Below, piece after piece: positions 34,811-42,840 of a stretch of DNA of 64,000 nt. The notes under the pieces were generated by a model that was not told the origin of the DNA, did not search any database, and saw nothing but the letters and a program-made list of their open reading frames with translations. The translations under genes and the position numbers were made by a program. Within the stretch, counting starts at the first letter, position 1; each line of letters begins with the position of its first letter. Source of the stretch: Zafaria cholistanensis (GTDB lineage Bacteria; Actinomycetota; Actinomycetes; Actinomycetales; Micrococcaceae); assembly GCF_008580665.1 (NCBI RefSeq), contig NZ_BKDJ01000003.1:186001-250000 (forward strand), read 5' to 3'.

Positions 34811-35776
34811 TCAGAAGTAGTACGGGTGGGCGGACCAGTCGGGATCGCGTTTCTGCAGGAACGCGTCGCGGCCCTCCACCGCCTCGTCGGTCATGTAGGC
34901 CATGCGGGTGGCCTCTCCGGCGAACACCTGTTGGCCGGCCAAGCCGTCGTCGGCCAGGTTGAAGGCGAACTTGAGCATGCGGATGGCCTGCGGGGACTGC
35001 CGGGCGATGTCCGCGGCGTACTCCAGTGCCACCTCTTCGAGGCGGGCATGGTCCACGGCTTCGTTGACCGCCCCCATGCGGACCATGTCCTCGGCCGAGT
35101 ACTCGCGGGCCAGGAAGAAGATCGCGCGGGCCGTCTTCTGGCCCACCTGGCGGGCCAGCAGCGCCGAGCCGTAGCCGGCGTCGAAGGATCCCACCGTGGC
35201 GTCCGTCTGCTTGAACCGGCCGTATTCGCGGGAGGCGATGGTCAGGTCGGAGACCACGTGCAGGGAGTGCCCGCCGCCGGCGGCCCAGCCGTTGACCACG
35301 GCGATGACCACCTTGGGCATGGTGCGCATCAGGCGCTGCACCTCGAGGATGTGCAGGCGTCCGGCGCGGGCCGGATCGATGGTCTCGGCGGTCTCGCCCC
35401 CGGCGTAGCGGTAGCCGTCGCGGCCGCGCACGCGCTGGTCGCCCCCGGAGCAGAAGCTGTGCCCGCCGTCCTTGGGGGAGGGGCCGTTGCCGGTGAGCAG
35501 CACCGTGGCCACGTCGGGAGACATGCGGGCGTGGTCCATGGCCCGGTAGAGCTCGTCGACCGTTCCGGGACGGAACGCGTTGCGCACCTCGGGGCGGTTG
35601 AAGGCGATGCGCACGCACGGCAGGTCGCGCACGACGGCGCCGGAGGCGTCGCGCTCCACCTGCCGGTGGTACGTCATGTCCTGGAAGTCGAATCCCTCCA
35701 CCACGCGCCAGCGGGTGGGGTCGAAGATGTCGGAAACCTGGGGGGGAAGTTCGGTGCTGGTCACCTTCCCGATCAT
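34811..35776 (-). CDS. menB: 1,4-dihydroxy-2-naphthoyl-CoA synthase
   Basis: A 321-residue crotonase-fold enzyme forming the naphthoyl ring of menaquinone. MenB-specific features: FCSGGDQRVRGRDGY, VVNGWAAGGGHSLHVVSDL, TDATVGSFDAGYGSALLARQ and the C-terminal YMTDEAVEGRDAFLQKRDPD. The crotonase oxyanion-hole residues are present. I chose the ATG at 35776; a GTG four codons in is possible. It is the first gene of menB-menE-menA and is divergent from the phosphatase gene across 99 bp. Confidence 0.95.
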   Translation of the reverse strand: MIGKVTSTELPPQVSDIFDPTRWRVVEGFDFQDMTYHRQVERDASGAVVRDLPCVRIAFNRPEVRNAFRPGTVDELYRAMDHARMSPDVATVLLTGNGPSPKDGGHSFCSGGDQRVRGRDGYRYAGGETAETIDPARAGRLHILEVQRLMRTMPKVVIAVVNGWAAGGGHSLHVVSDLTIASREYGRFKQTDATVGSFDAGYGSALLARQVGQKTARAIFFLAREYSAEDMVRMGAVNEAVDHARLEEVALEYAADIARQSPQAIRMLKFAFNLADDGLAGQQVFAGEATRMAYMTDEAVEGRDAFLQKRDPDWSAHPYYF

Positions 35777-35875
35777 AGTGCGGGCCCCGCGCCGGCCCGG
35801 CCGGAACAGGACGCACGGGGCCTCGCGGTGTCCGCCACCGCCCCCGACAGGGTGCCGACGCCCTAGTCTGGCTCC

Positions 35876-36568
35876 ATGGAGAAGGTGCACTGGGAAGGCG
35901 CGGTGAATGCGCGCCGCGTGCTCGGCGACGTGTACCGGATGGGCCGCAGCGAATGGCTCACCGCGCGCGGTTGGCGCCAGGCGTACGACGACGGCGTGCG
36001 CACCGTGATCGACCTGCGGAACCTGGACGAACGGGTGCGCCGTGCAACGGATCCGGAGGCGACGGACGTGGCGAACGTGGGGATCGCCGTCGTGCATTGC
36101 CCGACGGAGGACACCGAACACGAGGCCTACCCGCTGGCCCTGCCCTACCTGAACCACCCCCGCTACTACCTCGAGAACGTGCGGATCTTCCCCGACCTGA
36201 TCGCCAACGTGTTCCGGGCGCTGGCCGCCGCCGAGGGGAAGGTGGTGTTGAACTGCTCGGCCGGGCGGGACCGCACGGGGCTGGTGGTGACGCTGCTGCT
36301 GTTGCTGGCCGGCCGGCCGGAGCTGGTGGGCCCGCAGTACGACGCCGGGGTGCGCGGGATCAACGAATGGCGGCGCACCAGCCCGGTCAGGCACCCCCAC
36401 GAGCGGTACCTGACCGAGTCCGAGATGGCCCGGGCCCTGGCCGAGCGGCAACAGGCGCTGGCGGAGTTCGCCGGGGCCGTGTCCGTGCGGGAACTGCTGG
36501 TGGAACAGGGGGTGACCGCTGCCGAGATTGCGGCGGTGAGGCGAAAACTTCTTGGTCCGTCCGGCTGA
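35876..36568 (+). CDS. tyrosine-protein phosphatase (DSP/PTP-like)
   Basis: A 230-residue Cys-based phosphatase. The P-loop is VLNCSAGRDRTGLVV (CX5R with Cys about residue 126), and the N-terminal GVRTVIDLRNLDERV is the usual first block of bacterial tyrosine phosphatases such as PtpB. TAGTCT (35864-35869) lies 6 nt before the ATG, marking a leaderless transcript. The substrate, protein or lipid, cannot be told. Not obviously co-transcribed with the lipoprotein gene 88 bp downstream. Confidence 0.88.
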   Translation: MEKVHWEGAVNARRVLGDVYRMGRSEWLTARGWRQAYDDGVRTVIDLRNLDERVRRATDPEATDVANVGIAVVHCPTEDTEHEAYPLALPYLNHPRYYLENVRIFPDLIANVFRALAAAEGKVVLNCSAGRDRTGLVVTLLLLLAGRPELVGPQYDAGVRGINEWRRTSPVRHPHERYLTESEMARALAERQQALAEFAGAVSVRELLVEQGVTAAEIAAVRRKLLGPSG

Positions 36569-36656
36569 ATCAGGGTGTGGACAACCCTCATGGGGGGTGG
36601 TTTTGCTGGCTATGCTGTGCTGACTCGTGATGTCCGTGAACTGCCGTGGGGGTCCC

Positions 36657-37421
36657 ATGAAGTCGCACGCAGCTCCACCTGTGTCCGGGCAACGCCCGGA
36701 CCGCCGGTTCCCGTACCGATGGTTACCGAAGCAATGCCTGCCGAAGCAGTGCTTACCAAAGCTGTGGCTCCCGCAGCTGTGGCTCCCGCACCGCCGGGCC
36801 GCGCTCCGCTGGCCGGCGGCCGCTTGGGCGCTCGCCGGGTCGCTGGTGCTGGCCGGCTGCGCGGCCGGCGCGCAGCCGGGGGAATCGTCCCCGGTGGCCC
36901 CCCAGGTGACCCCGAGTGCCGGTGCGCTTTCTCCGGCGGCGTCCGCGGTGCCCCCCATGGTCCCCGCGACCCCGACCAGCCCCGCCCAAAACGTTCCGGT
37001 CCCCGAACTTCCGGAGGCGGCGAAGGAGAAAACCCCGGAAGGCGCGGTGGCGTTTACGGAGTTCTACGTGGAGTTGATGAATTACACGTGGGCGACGAAC
37101 GACGTCGAGCCGATCCTGAAGTTTACAGATCCTGGCTGTAAAGCCTGTTTCTCGGGGACGATCAGTTTGGCTGAATTCCGGAACCGCGAAAAGCTCCACG
37201 TTGTGGGAGGAACGGTGTCTCTTGGTGACCTTTGGGGGACAGTTGATGGCGATGATGGAACCGTTGTGGGACCCGGAGAAATTGATGCCTATCGGTCATA
37301 CGAGCCCCTAGGAAAAATAGCGGAGGACGCTCCTGCCGTACTTGATCAGCTGGTGACATTTACGTTGGTCTCCGATTCTGAGTCTTGGAAAGCTCTGTCC
37401 ATTGAATCGGCCGACCTTTAA
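36657..37421 (+). CDS. DUF6318-like lipoprotein with N-terminal pentapeptide repeats
   Basis: A 254-residue exported protein. Residues ~22-46 are five near copies of WLPKQ/CLPKL-type pentapeptides, then a hydrophobic segment with a lipobox LAGC, a Pro/Ser/Ala linker, and a ~150-residue domain (FTEFYVELMNYTWATND, DPGCKACFSG, then a beta-rich end) that resembles DUF6318. GTGGGGGT precedes the ATG at 36657; an earlier ATG at 36630 is possible. The GC content falls sharply from about base 37060 on, within the conserved domain, so the 5' and 3' halves differ in composition. It overlaps the next gene by 20 bp. Function unknown. Confidence 0.72.
   Translation: MKSHAAPPVSGQRPDRRFPYRWLPKQCLPKQCLPKLWLPQLWLPHRRAALRWPAAAWALAGSLVLAGCAAGAQPGESSPVAPQVTPSAGALSPAASAVPPMVPATPTSPAQNVPVPELPEAAKEKTPEGAVAFTEFYVELMNYTWATNDVEPILKFTDPGCKACFSGTISLAEFRNREKLHVVGGTVSLGDLWGTVDGDDGTVVGPGEIDAYRSYEPLGKIAEDAPAVLDQLVTFTLVSDSESWKALSIESADL
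36720..36794 (+). repeat. in-frame 15-bp tandem repeat, 5 copies
   Basis: Five consecutive 15-bp units in the 5' part of the lipoprotein gene, encoding WLPKQ, CLPKQ, CLPKL, WLPQL and WLPHR. They lie before the membrane segment, where the insertion lengthens the signal peptide n-region to an unusual size. Confidence 0.85.
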
Positions 37422-38352
37422 ACGCATAGGCCATGTAGCAGCATTTACTTGGATTATCCTCGGGGAGTTACTGCTTAATACCCTTCATATAAATGCTGCT
37501 GCGCTCCCCGCCTCATCGGGTTCTTGTTATACCTCGGTCTCGAATCAATTCGGCGGGGTTGTGGAGTCTGAAGTGAGCTGCAGTTACTCCGCAATTGGGG
37601 GTGGCTCCGCCTACTACCGCCCGCCCGCTTCCGACGTCCGCTACCGCGTCAGCTATGGCGTCCTGTGTTCGGTCGGATCCCCGGGTCTCCACTGTGCGGC
37701 AGCGATGGTCGGCTGCCCGGACGGGGTGGACCTGGTGCTGCGGACGGTGTTCGCGGTCCTTCCGGATGGAACCGAGCAAACCGTCAGCAGGGTGAGCTTC
37801 TGCAACTTGGGCGCTGCCGGCGAACCGGAACTGACGGTGGACGCGGAGCCGCCCTTCCAGCTGACGGTGGAGCAGGTGGACCGCCTCGGCATCGCGCCGG
37901 CAACCATCGGCACCGAGTTCAACGGCTTTACGCTGCGCAACGCCCATACCAATATCTGGGCCGAGGCTGACCCGCAGGAATTCCGCGAGACCATCCTGGG
38001 CGTGGACGTCCAGGTGCGGGTCCGCCCGGTCAACTACCGCTGGTCCTACGGAGACGGCCACAGTTGGACCACCGTCATTCCCGGAGGGCCGCTCGGCTCC
38101 GGCCAGTTTGATGTCCGGACCGAAACCAGCCACCAGTACGCCGAAACCGGCGCACACCGGCTGGCCCTGACCACCACCTTCCAGGCCGAATACAGGGCCG
38201 GGGGAGGCCCGTGGCAGCCGGTGATAGGCACCAATTCGGTGGCCAGCGTCCCCGCCACCGTAGATGTCTGGCGCACAAAGAAGCTTCTGGTGGACGCCAC
38301 CTGTGCGGAGGAGCCTGACGGCCCGTACTGCGAAGGCCCCTTCCAGGAGTAA
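37402..38352 (+). CDS. secreted protein with PKD-like domain, unknown function
   Basis: A 316-residue protein. The N-terminus (VAAFTWIILGELLLNTLHIN then AAALPAS) is a signal peptide. Six or more cysteines are spread through the mature chain. The segment YRWSYGDGHSWTTVIPGG and the later TSHQYAETGAHRLALTTTFQ are the classic WxFGDG and yxyAxxGxYxV signatures of a PKD domain. The only usable start is TTG at 37402, 20 bp inside the upstream gene, so the two are probably coupled. The first ~160 bp are much poorer in GC than the rest. No function is known to me; pairs of DUF6318 lipoprotein and PKD-like protein appear to recur in Arthrobacter relatives (from memory). Confidence 0.7.
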   Translation: MNRPTFKRIGHVAAFTWIILGELLLNTLHINAAALPASSGSCYTSVSNQFGGVVESEVSCSYSAIGGGSAYYRPPASDVRYRVSYGVLCSVGSPGLHCAAAMVGCPDGVDLVLRTVFAVLPDGTEQTVSRVSFCNLGAAGEPELTVDAEPPFQLTVEQVDRLGIAPATIGTEFNGFTLRNAHTNIWAEADPQEFRETILGVDVQVRVRPVNYRWSYGDGHSWTTVIPGGPLGSGQFDVRTETSHQYAETGAHRLALTTTFQAEYRAGGGPWQPVIGTNSVASVPATVDVWRTKKLLVDATCAEEPDGPYCEGPFQE

Positions 38353-38451
38353 ACGGCACTCTTCCCGGGCCGCAGGAGGACCCGCCCGGAAGGGCCCTCG
38401 CTATGCTGTCCCGTAACGCATCCCAAGGCGCCCCGACTCGTTGGAGACCCC

Positions 38452-39984
38452 GTGGCCGAAGCAGTGAACCGAACCGAGATCGATGGTGTCCCCGTGTTCT
38501 GGGTCCAGGCCCCCGGACCCCTCACCGGCTTCCTGACCTTCCGCGCAGGGGTCTGCGACGAATCCTTCGAAACCCTCGGGCTGACCCACCTCCTGGAGCA
38601 CCTTGCGTTCTCCCGGCTGCCGCCGGTCAGGCATGAGCACAACGGCCGGGTGGGGGTGGGCATCACGAACTTTTCCGCCACGGGCCGGCCAGAATCCGTC
38701 GCCGCAACCCTGACGGACATCTGCGCATCGCTGGCCGCCGTGGCCGCAGGAGACCTGGACCCGGGGCTGGTGGAAACCGAGAAGGACGTTATCGGGGCCG
38801 AGGGGGGCCTGCCCCTGCCGCCCGCCCACGGGGAGGCCCTGGTGCACCGCTTCGGCCTCCGCGGCCCCGGCCTGGCCGGCGCGTCCCCCCATTTTCTGGA
38901 CCGCCTTGGCCCGCAGGACCTGGCAGCCCACGCCGCGGACTACTTCACGCGCGCCAACGCCGTCCTGGCGCTTACCGGACCGCCTCCGCCGGACCTGCGG
39001 CTCCCGCTGCCCGACGGCGGTCGGCGCCCCGTTCCGGATGACGCAGAACCTTTGGGAATCCGTCCCGGGGAGTATGTCTCCGGAACCGATCAGCTGGTCC
39101 TGTCCTTCGAGTCTCCGGGCGCGGACAGCCGGCTCAGCTACGTCCAGGGCCTTCTCGCCCACGCGCTCCGGCGCCGCGCCCATGCGGCCCTGCGCCGGAA
39201 CGCGGGGCTCCTCTACGACCTGGACGTGGCCGGCGCCGCCACCGCTCCCGGCCGCGGCGTCACAATCATCACGGTGGAACTCAAGCCCGCCAACGCCATC
39301 AGGGTCGCCCGGGAGATCCTGTCCATCCTGAGGGGCCTGCGGGACCATGGAGTGGCGGCGGAGGAGCTCGACGACGCGATCGTTGCCGCCCGCGAATCCG
39401 GCCAGGGTCCCGGCGCCGCCGTCGAAGATGCCCAGGACGCGGCAATTTCCCACCTGGTCCAGCTGCCGGCGTGGCCCCATGCCGCCTGCGTGGCGGCCCT
39501 GGAAGGCCACACGCCGGCCGACATGGGGGCGTTCCTGTCCCGCCTCGAGGAAACGCTGCTGGTGGGCCTGCCGGAGGAGGCCGTTCCTGCCGAGGCCGGC
39601 GAGGCCAGCGCCCTTATGTTCCCGCCGCTGCGGCACGTGCCGGCGGACCTGCCCCCGGGCACCGGCCACAAGCGCAGCCTCATCGGGGCGTTTGCCGGGG
39701 TGCCGCGGGACGCCCGGCTGGAGATCGGGGACGCCGGCGTCGCATTCTGCGCGGAGGGGGAGCGGGAAGCCTATCGCTGGGAGGACATCGCCGCCATCGA
39801 ATGGGGCGATGCCGAGGAAGCCGGCGAGTCCGCCACGATCATTGGCCGGGACGGATTTCAGATCCACATTCTTGCGGTCTGGTTCCGGCGGGGCCGGGAG
39901 GCCTTCGCCGACCTGCGCCGGCGCGTTCCGGAGCGCCTCCAGTACCGCGAAGCTGCGCAGGGGGCCGGGAACGTGCCCGCATAA
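38452..39984 (+). CDS. M16-peptidase-like protein with extra C-terminal domain
   Basis: A 510-residue protein. The first half has the inverted zinc motif of M16 metallopeptidases, THLLEHLAF (His46, Glu49, His50), followed by ITNFSATGRPESVAATL and VETEKDVIGAEGG, where the third ligand Glu is expected. A second M16-like half follows (YVQGLLAHALRRRAHAALRRN; GVTIITVELKPANAIRVARE). The last ~90 residues form a small separate domain (VAFCAEGEREAYRWEDIAAI, then a hydrophobic strand) resembling a PH-like or DUF fold. There is no signal peptide, so it is cytoplasmic. The start is GTG. Activity is plausible from the intact HxxEH, but the spacing to the Glu is somewhat short. Confidence 0.68.
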   Translation: MAEAVNRTEIDGVPVFWVQAPGPLTGFLTFRAGVCDESFETLGLTHLLEHLAFSRLPPVRHEHNGRVGVGITNFSATGRPESVAATLTDICASLAAVAAGDLDPGLVETEKDVIGAEGGLPLPPAHGEALVHRFGLRGPGLAGASPHFLDRLGPQDLAAHAADYFTRANAVLALTGPPPPDLRLPLPDGGRRPVPDDAEPLGIRPGEYVSGTDQLVLSFESPGADSRLSYVQGLLAHALRRRAHAALRRNAGLLYDLDVAGAATAPGRGVTIITVELKPANAIRVAREILSILRGLRDHGVAAEELDDAIVAARESGQGPGAAVEDAQDAAISHLVQLPAWPHAACVAALEGHTPADMGAFLSRLEETLLVGLPEEAVPAEAGEASALMFPPLRHVPADLPPGTGHKRSLIGAFAGVPRDARLEIGDAGVAFCAEGEREAYRWEDIAAIEWGDAEEAGESATIIGRDGFQIHILAVWFRRGREAFADLRRRVPERLQYREAAQGAGNVPA

Positions 39985-39985
39985 G

Positions 39986-40024
39986 GGAAACGTGCCCCCG
40001 GCGCAGCGCCGGGGGCACGTTTCC
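39986..40024. terminator. bidirectional terminator
   Basis: A 19-bp perfect stem (39986-40004 with 40006-40024) with essentially no loop, placed 1 bp after the M16-like stop and 28 bp before the convergent TPP-enzyme stop. On both strands the outer stem is AT-richer (GGAAACG/CGTTTCC). Confidence 0.82.
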
Positions 40025-40052
40025 GCTGCGGTCCCTGCGGGGACCTGTCCGC

Positions 40053-41732
40053 TTAGTAGGCCTTGACGCGCTGTTCGACGATGAGGTGGATCAGGGCGAA
40101 GGTCTTGTCCTCGTCGATCGCCTTCAGGGCGGCCTCAAGCGCGGCGGGGATGTCGGCGTCGGCCTCCACGCGCACGCCGAAGCCGCCAAAGGCCCGGGCC
40201 ATGAGCGCGAAGTCCGGGTTCTTCAGCTGGGTGCCGGAGATGCGCTCGGGGTAGTGGCGTTCCTGGTGGGTGCGGATGGTGCCGTATTCCTGGTTGTCCA
40301 TGACGATCACCAGCGGGGTGGCGCCGTACTGGGCGGCGGTCGCCAGTTCCTGGCCGTTCATCAGGAACTCGCCGTCCCCGGCGATGGTGACCACGCGGCG
40401 TCCCGGGTAGGCCAGGGACGCGGCGATCGCGGACGGGACCGAGTAGCCCATGGAGCCGTTGCGGGCCGAGATCATCGACGCGTAGCGCTCGGTGGGGAAG
40501 TAGCGGTGGGCCCAGTTGGTGTGCTCGCCCGCTCCCAGGGTGACCATCGCGTCCTGCGGCAGGGAGGAGCACAGGTTGGCCATGAGGGTGTCCATGCGCG
40601 CCGGGCCGTCGGTCGGGGTGGCCGGGGGCAGGGCGGCGAACTTCTCCTGCTCGGTGCGCATGCGCGCGGTCCAGGCGGACCACTCGGGGCGGCAGGGCAG
40701 GTCCATCATCACCAGGTCCCGGACGAATACATCCGGCTTGGCCACGATCTGGTAGGAGACGGCGCCGGAGCGCCCGCGCAGCGACGGGTCGATCGTGACC
40801 AGGAAGTTCTTCTTGCTCCAGTCCTGGCGGACCACGAAGCCGTCGGTGATCACGTCGCCGGGCACGGTGCCCACGAACACCAGCAGGTCGGTTTCCTCGA
40901 GCAGGTCGTAGGTCGGCTTGGGGCGGCCGTAGCCGATCGGGCCCACGTAGGAGGGGGAGGAGAAGGGGATGGTGCCCTCGCAGCGCCATTCGACCGCGGC
41001 CGGGATCCTGTGCTCTTCCAGCCAAGCGGTGAGGGAATCCGCGCCTTCCTGGGTCCAGTCGTTCCCGCCCAGGACGAACAGCGGCTTCTCCGCCTCCTCC
41101 AGGGCCGCCTTCAGCGCCTTCCAGTCGGTCACGGTCATGCCGCCGGTGGCCACCGGGATCACCGGGTGCGGGGCCGGGTCGACCTGCTCGCGGATGATGT
41201 CTTCGGGCAGGCCCACGACGACGGGCCCGGGGCGGCCGCTCATGGCGGCGAACATCGCCTCGGCGACGATCTCGGAGGCGCGCTCGGCGTGGTCCAGCAC
41301 CATGACGCGCTTGGCGCCGGTGTCGAACCAGGCCTTGATGTCGAACTCCTGGAACGCCTCGCGGTCGCGGTGCTCGAACGGGATCAGGCCCACGAACAGG
41401 ACCATCGGGGTGGAGTCCTGCCACGCGGTGTGCAGGCCCACGTGGGCGTTGGCGGCGCCGGGCCCGCGGGTAACCATGGCGATGCCCGGGCGCTGGTTCA
41501 TCTTGCCGTCGGCCTCGGCCATGTACGCGGCGCCCCCCTCGTGGCGGCACACGATCGTTTCGATGTCCGCGCTGTGGAGGCCATCCAGGACGTCCAGGAA
41601 GCTTTCGCCGGGGACGACGTAGGTCCGCTCGACCCCGTGCGCCGCCAAGGCGTCGACGATGACGTGGCCGGCCGACTTGGTCGCCGGGCCCACAACCTGC
41701 GCGCCCGCCGGCGCCTCTTGAATCTGCGTCAC
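40053..41732 (-). CDS. thiamine-diphosphate-dependent enzyme, acetolactate synthase-like
   Basis: A 559-residue ThDP enzyme. The catalytic Glu is in VCRHEGGAAYMAEADGK, and the ThDP/Mg motif is GDGEFLMNGQELATAAQYG ... MDNQEYGTI. The N-terminal (PYR), central and C-terminal (PP) domains are all complete. It lacks an ilvN-type small subunit and other branched-chain genes nearby, so true acetolactate synthase is doubtful; a 2-oxoacid decarboxylase or related lyase is equally possible. It lies at the edge of the paa cluster, so an aromatic 2-oxoacid is a reasonable guess, no more. A CRP-like box lies ~150 bp upstream. Confidence 0.8.
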   Translation of the reverse strand: MTQIQEAPAGAQVVGPATKSAGHVIVDALAAHGVERTYVVPGESFLDVLDGLHSADIETIVCRHEGGAAYMAEADGKMNQRPGIAMVTRGPGAANAHVGLHTAWQDSTPMVLFVGLIPFEHRDREAFQEFDIKAWFDTGAKRVMVLDHAERASEIVAEAMFAAMSGRPGPVVVGLPEDIIREQVDPAPHPVIPVATGGMTVTDWKALKAALEEAEKPLFVLGGNDWTQEGADSLTAWLEEHRIPAAVEWRCEGTIPFSSPSYVGPIGYGRPKPTYDLLEETDLLVFVGTVPGDVITDGFVVRQDWSKKNFLVTIDPSLRGRSGAVSYQIVAKPDVFVRDLVMMDLPCRPEWSAWTARMRTEQEKFAALPPATPTDGPARMDTLMANLCSSLPQDAMVTLGAGEHTNWAHRYFPTERYASMISARNGSMGYSVPSAIAASLAYPGRRVVTIAGDGEFLMNGQELATAAQYGATPLVIVMDNQEYGTIRTHQERHYPERISGTQLKNPDFALMARAFGGFGVRVEADADIPAALEAALKAIDEDKTFALIHLIVEQRVKAY

Positions 41733-41880
41733 GTGGTGGCCTCTCTCGCGTTCGAACTCGCCGCTTCCGCGGCGGCGGGACGCGCTCGCGCCCCGGCTGG
41801 TTATGTGTCCGTGATTTGGCCCAAGCTACAGGATGGGAATGGTTACCCACGGGTGCAGCGCGCAATGGAGCGGTAACCGT

Positions 41881-41896
41881 TGTGCCATGTATCACA
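41881..41896. promoter_or_regulatory. CRP/GlxR-like operator upstream of the TPP enzyme
   Basis: TGTGC-CATGTA-TCACA matches the CRP/GlxR consensus TGTGA-N6-TCACA at nine of ten half-site bases. It lies about 150 bp before the start of the minus-strand TPP-enzyme gene, in an AT-rich stretch (41870-41935) that is the likely promoter region; the rest of the 252-bp gap is featureless apart from the terminator. Confidence 0.5.
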
Positions 41897-41936
41897 TTTC
41901 AAATACTGAAGCAGGCCGTGCGAAATATGCACAAAG

Positions 41937-41968
41937 GCCGGGGCGGCAGGGGTGTCCGCCGCCCCGGC
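41937..41968 (-). terminator. terminator downstream of the PnuC-like gene
   Basis: GCCGGGGCGGC (41937-41947) pairs exactly with 41958-41968, with a 10-nt loop. Read on the minus strand it is followed by CTTTGTGC, just downstream of the PnuC-like stop. Confidence 0.65.
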
Positions 41969-41984
41969 GCGCGCCGGGAGGAAG

Positions 41985-42674
41985 TCAGTCCCTGTAGGGG
42001 TTGGGGGGATAGGTCTCGGCCTCATCCGGCACGGTTCCGGATGGCACCGGCCGCCAGGCCCACCAGCCGTACAGGGCGGCCAGGATCTGGAAGACCAGCA
42101 GCCCCAGCGTCGCCAGGGCCGGGCTGCCGCCGAAGAGCACCGCGATGTAGGCCGCCCCGGAGGCGGCGACCGCCAGCCACGCCCACCGCACGCCGTGGGC
42201 CAGGCCCACCAGGGCCACCACTACCACCGATTCGAGCAGCAGGGACAGCCACAGGTTCGTGGTCAGGTCGGAGAAGATGAAGCCGGTGGTCAGCATCGGT
42301 CCCAGCGCCAGGGCGGTGAACGCGGCGGTCAGGGCCAGCCCCCATGCCAGGCTGCGCAGCGAAAAGCCGCGGACCTCGACCTCCCGTCCAAACTTGTCAA
42401 CCAGCGGGTACTTGCTGAACCGCCACAGGCCGTAGGCGGCCGCTGCCATCTTCGGCACCGCGCTGATGAGCCCCTCGTACCCGTAGAGCAGGGCGATCGT
42501 CAGGGGGCCGGCGAACACCGCGAGGATCTGGGCCCACCAGGCCAGGTCGCTGCGGCGGGCCAGGAGCAGCAGGGCGATGCAGGTCAGCAGGGAACCGGCG
42601 GCATACAGCGCCACTTGGGTTCCGCTGTCTGTGCCGGGGGCCTGGCCGAAGAGTGAGTAAAAGAGGTCGTCCAC
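41985..42674 (-). CDS. PnuC-like nicotinamide riboside/vitamin transporter
   Basis: A 229-residue protein with about seven hydrophobic helices. Two similar halves end in the PnuC-type motifs AAYGLWRFSKYP and LAALYGWWAWRP, each preceded by a helix with a polar Gly/Tyr pattern (ALLYGYEGLISAVPKMAAAA). PnuC proteins are SWEET-fold facilitators of nicotinamide riboside; relatives carry thiamine or riboflavin. Thiamine would suit the neighbouring ThDP enzyme, but no riboswitch is visible in the 166-bp upstream gap shared with paaA. The start is GTG. Specificity is unknown. Confidence 0.6.
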   Translation of the reverse strand: MDDLFYSLFGQAPGTDSGTQVALYAAGSLLTCIALLLLARRSDLAWWAQILAVFAGPLTIALLYGYEGLISAVPKMAAAAYGLWRFSKYPLVDKFGREVEVRGFSLRSLAWGLALTAAFTALALGPMLTTGFIFSDLTTNLWLSLLLESVVVVALVGLAHGVRWAWLAVAASGAAYIAVLFGGSPALATLGLLVFQILAALYGWWAWRPVPSGTVPDEAETYPPNPYRD

Positions 42675-42794
42675 GAAAAAGTGCCTATCGAACGGTTGAC
42701 GGTGGCCGTGTAGATCCTAGCGCCCCGCCGGCTTCGCCGGACTTTCGGGCGTCCGGCGGAAGGCAGTTGACGGGACCCGCCCGGGCACATATCC

Positions 42795-42812
42795 TGAACG
42801 AACGGTCAGTAA
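42795..42812. promoter_or_regulatory. paa operator-like site 1 (before paaA)
   Basis: TGAACGAACGGTCAGTAA, 29 bp before the paaA ATG. It is one of four related sequences in the paa cluster (see sites at 47660, 51326 and 56914) with consensus TGAACGAWCGGTCAGTAA. It resembles the PaaR palindrome reported in Corynebacterium glutamicum (ACTNACCGNNCGNNCGGTNAGT). Confidence 0.78.
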
Positions 42813-42840
42813 ATAATTCTTGTCATAGTGAGGTGAGCAC

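Noticed and set aside
31137-34820. Very long plus-strand open frame (about 1200 codons) across ccsB, menA and menE
   Set aside because: It is the shadow of GC-rich genes in other frames: Gly/Arg/His/Gln-rich without domains, while the overlapped genes show clear family motifs.
36569-37141. Alternative frame at 36575-37141 overlapping the lipoprotein gene start
   Set aside because: It has a coding-like look only through the 15-bp repeat and high GC; the lipoprotein frame has a signal sequence, lipobox and conserved domain.
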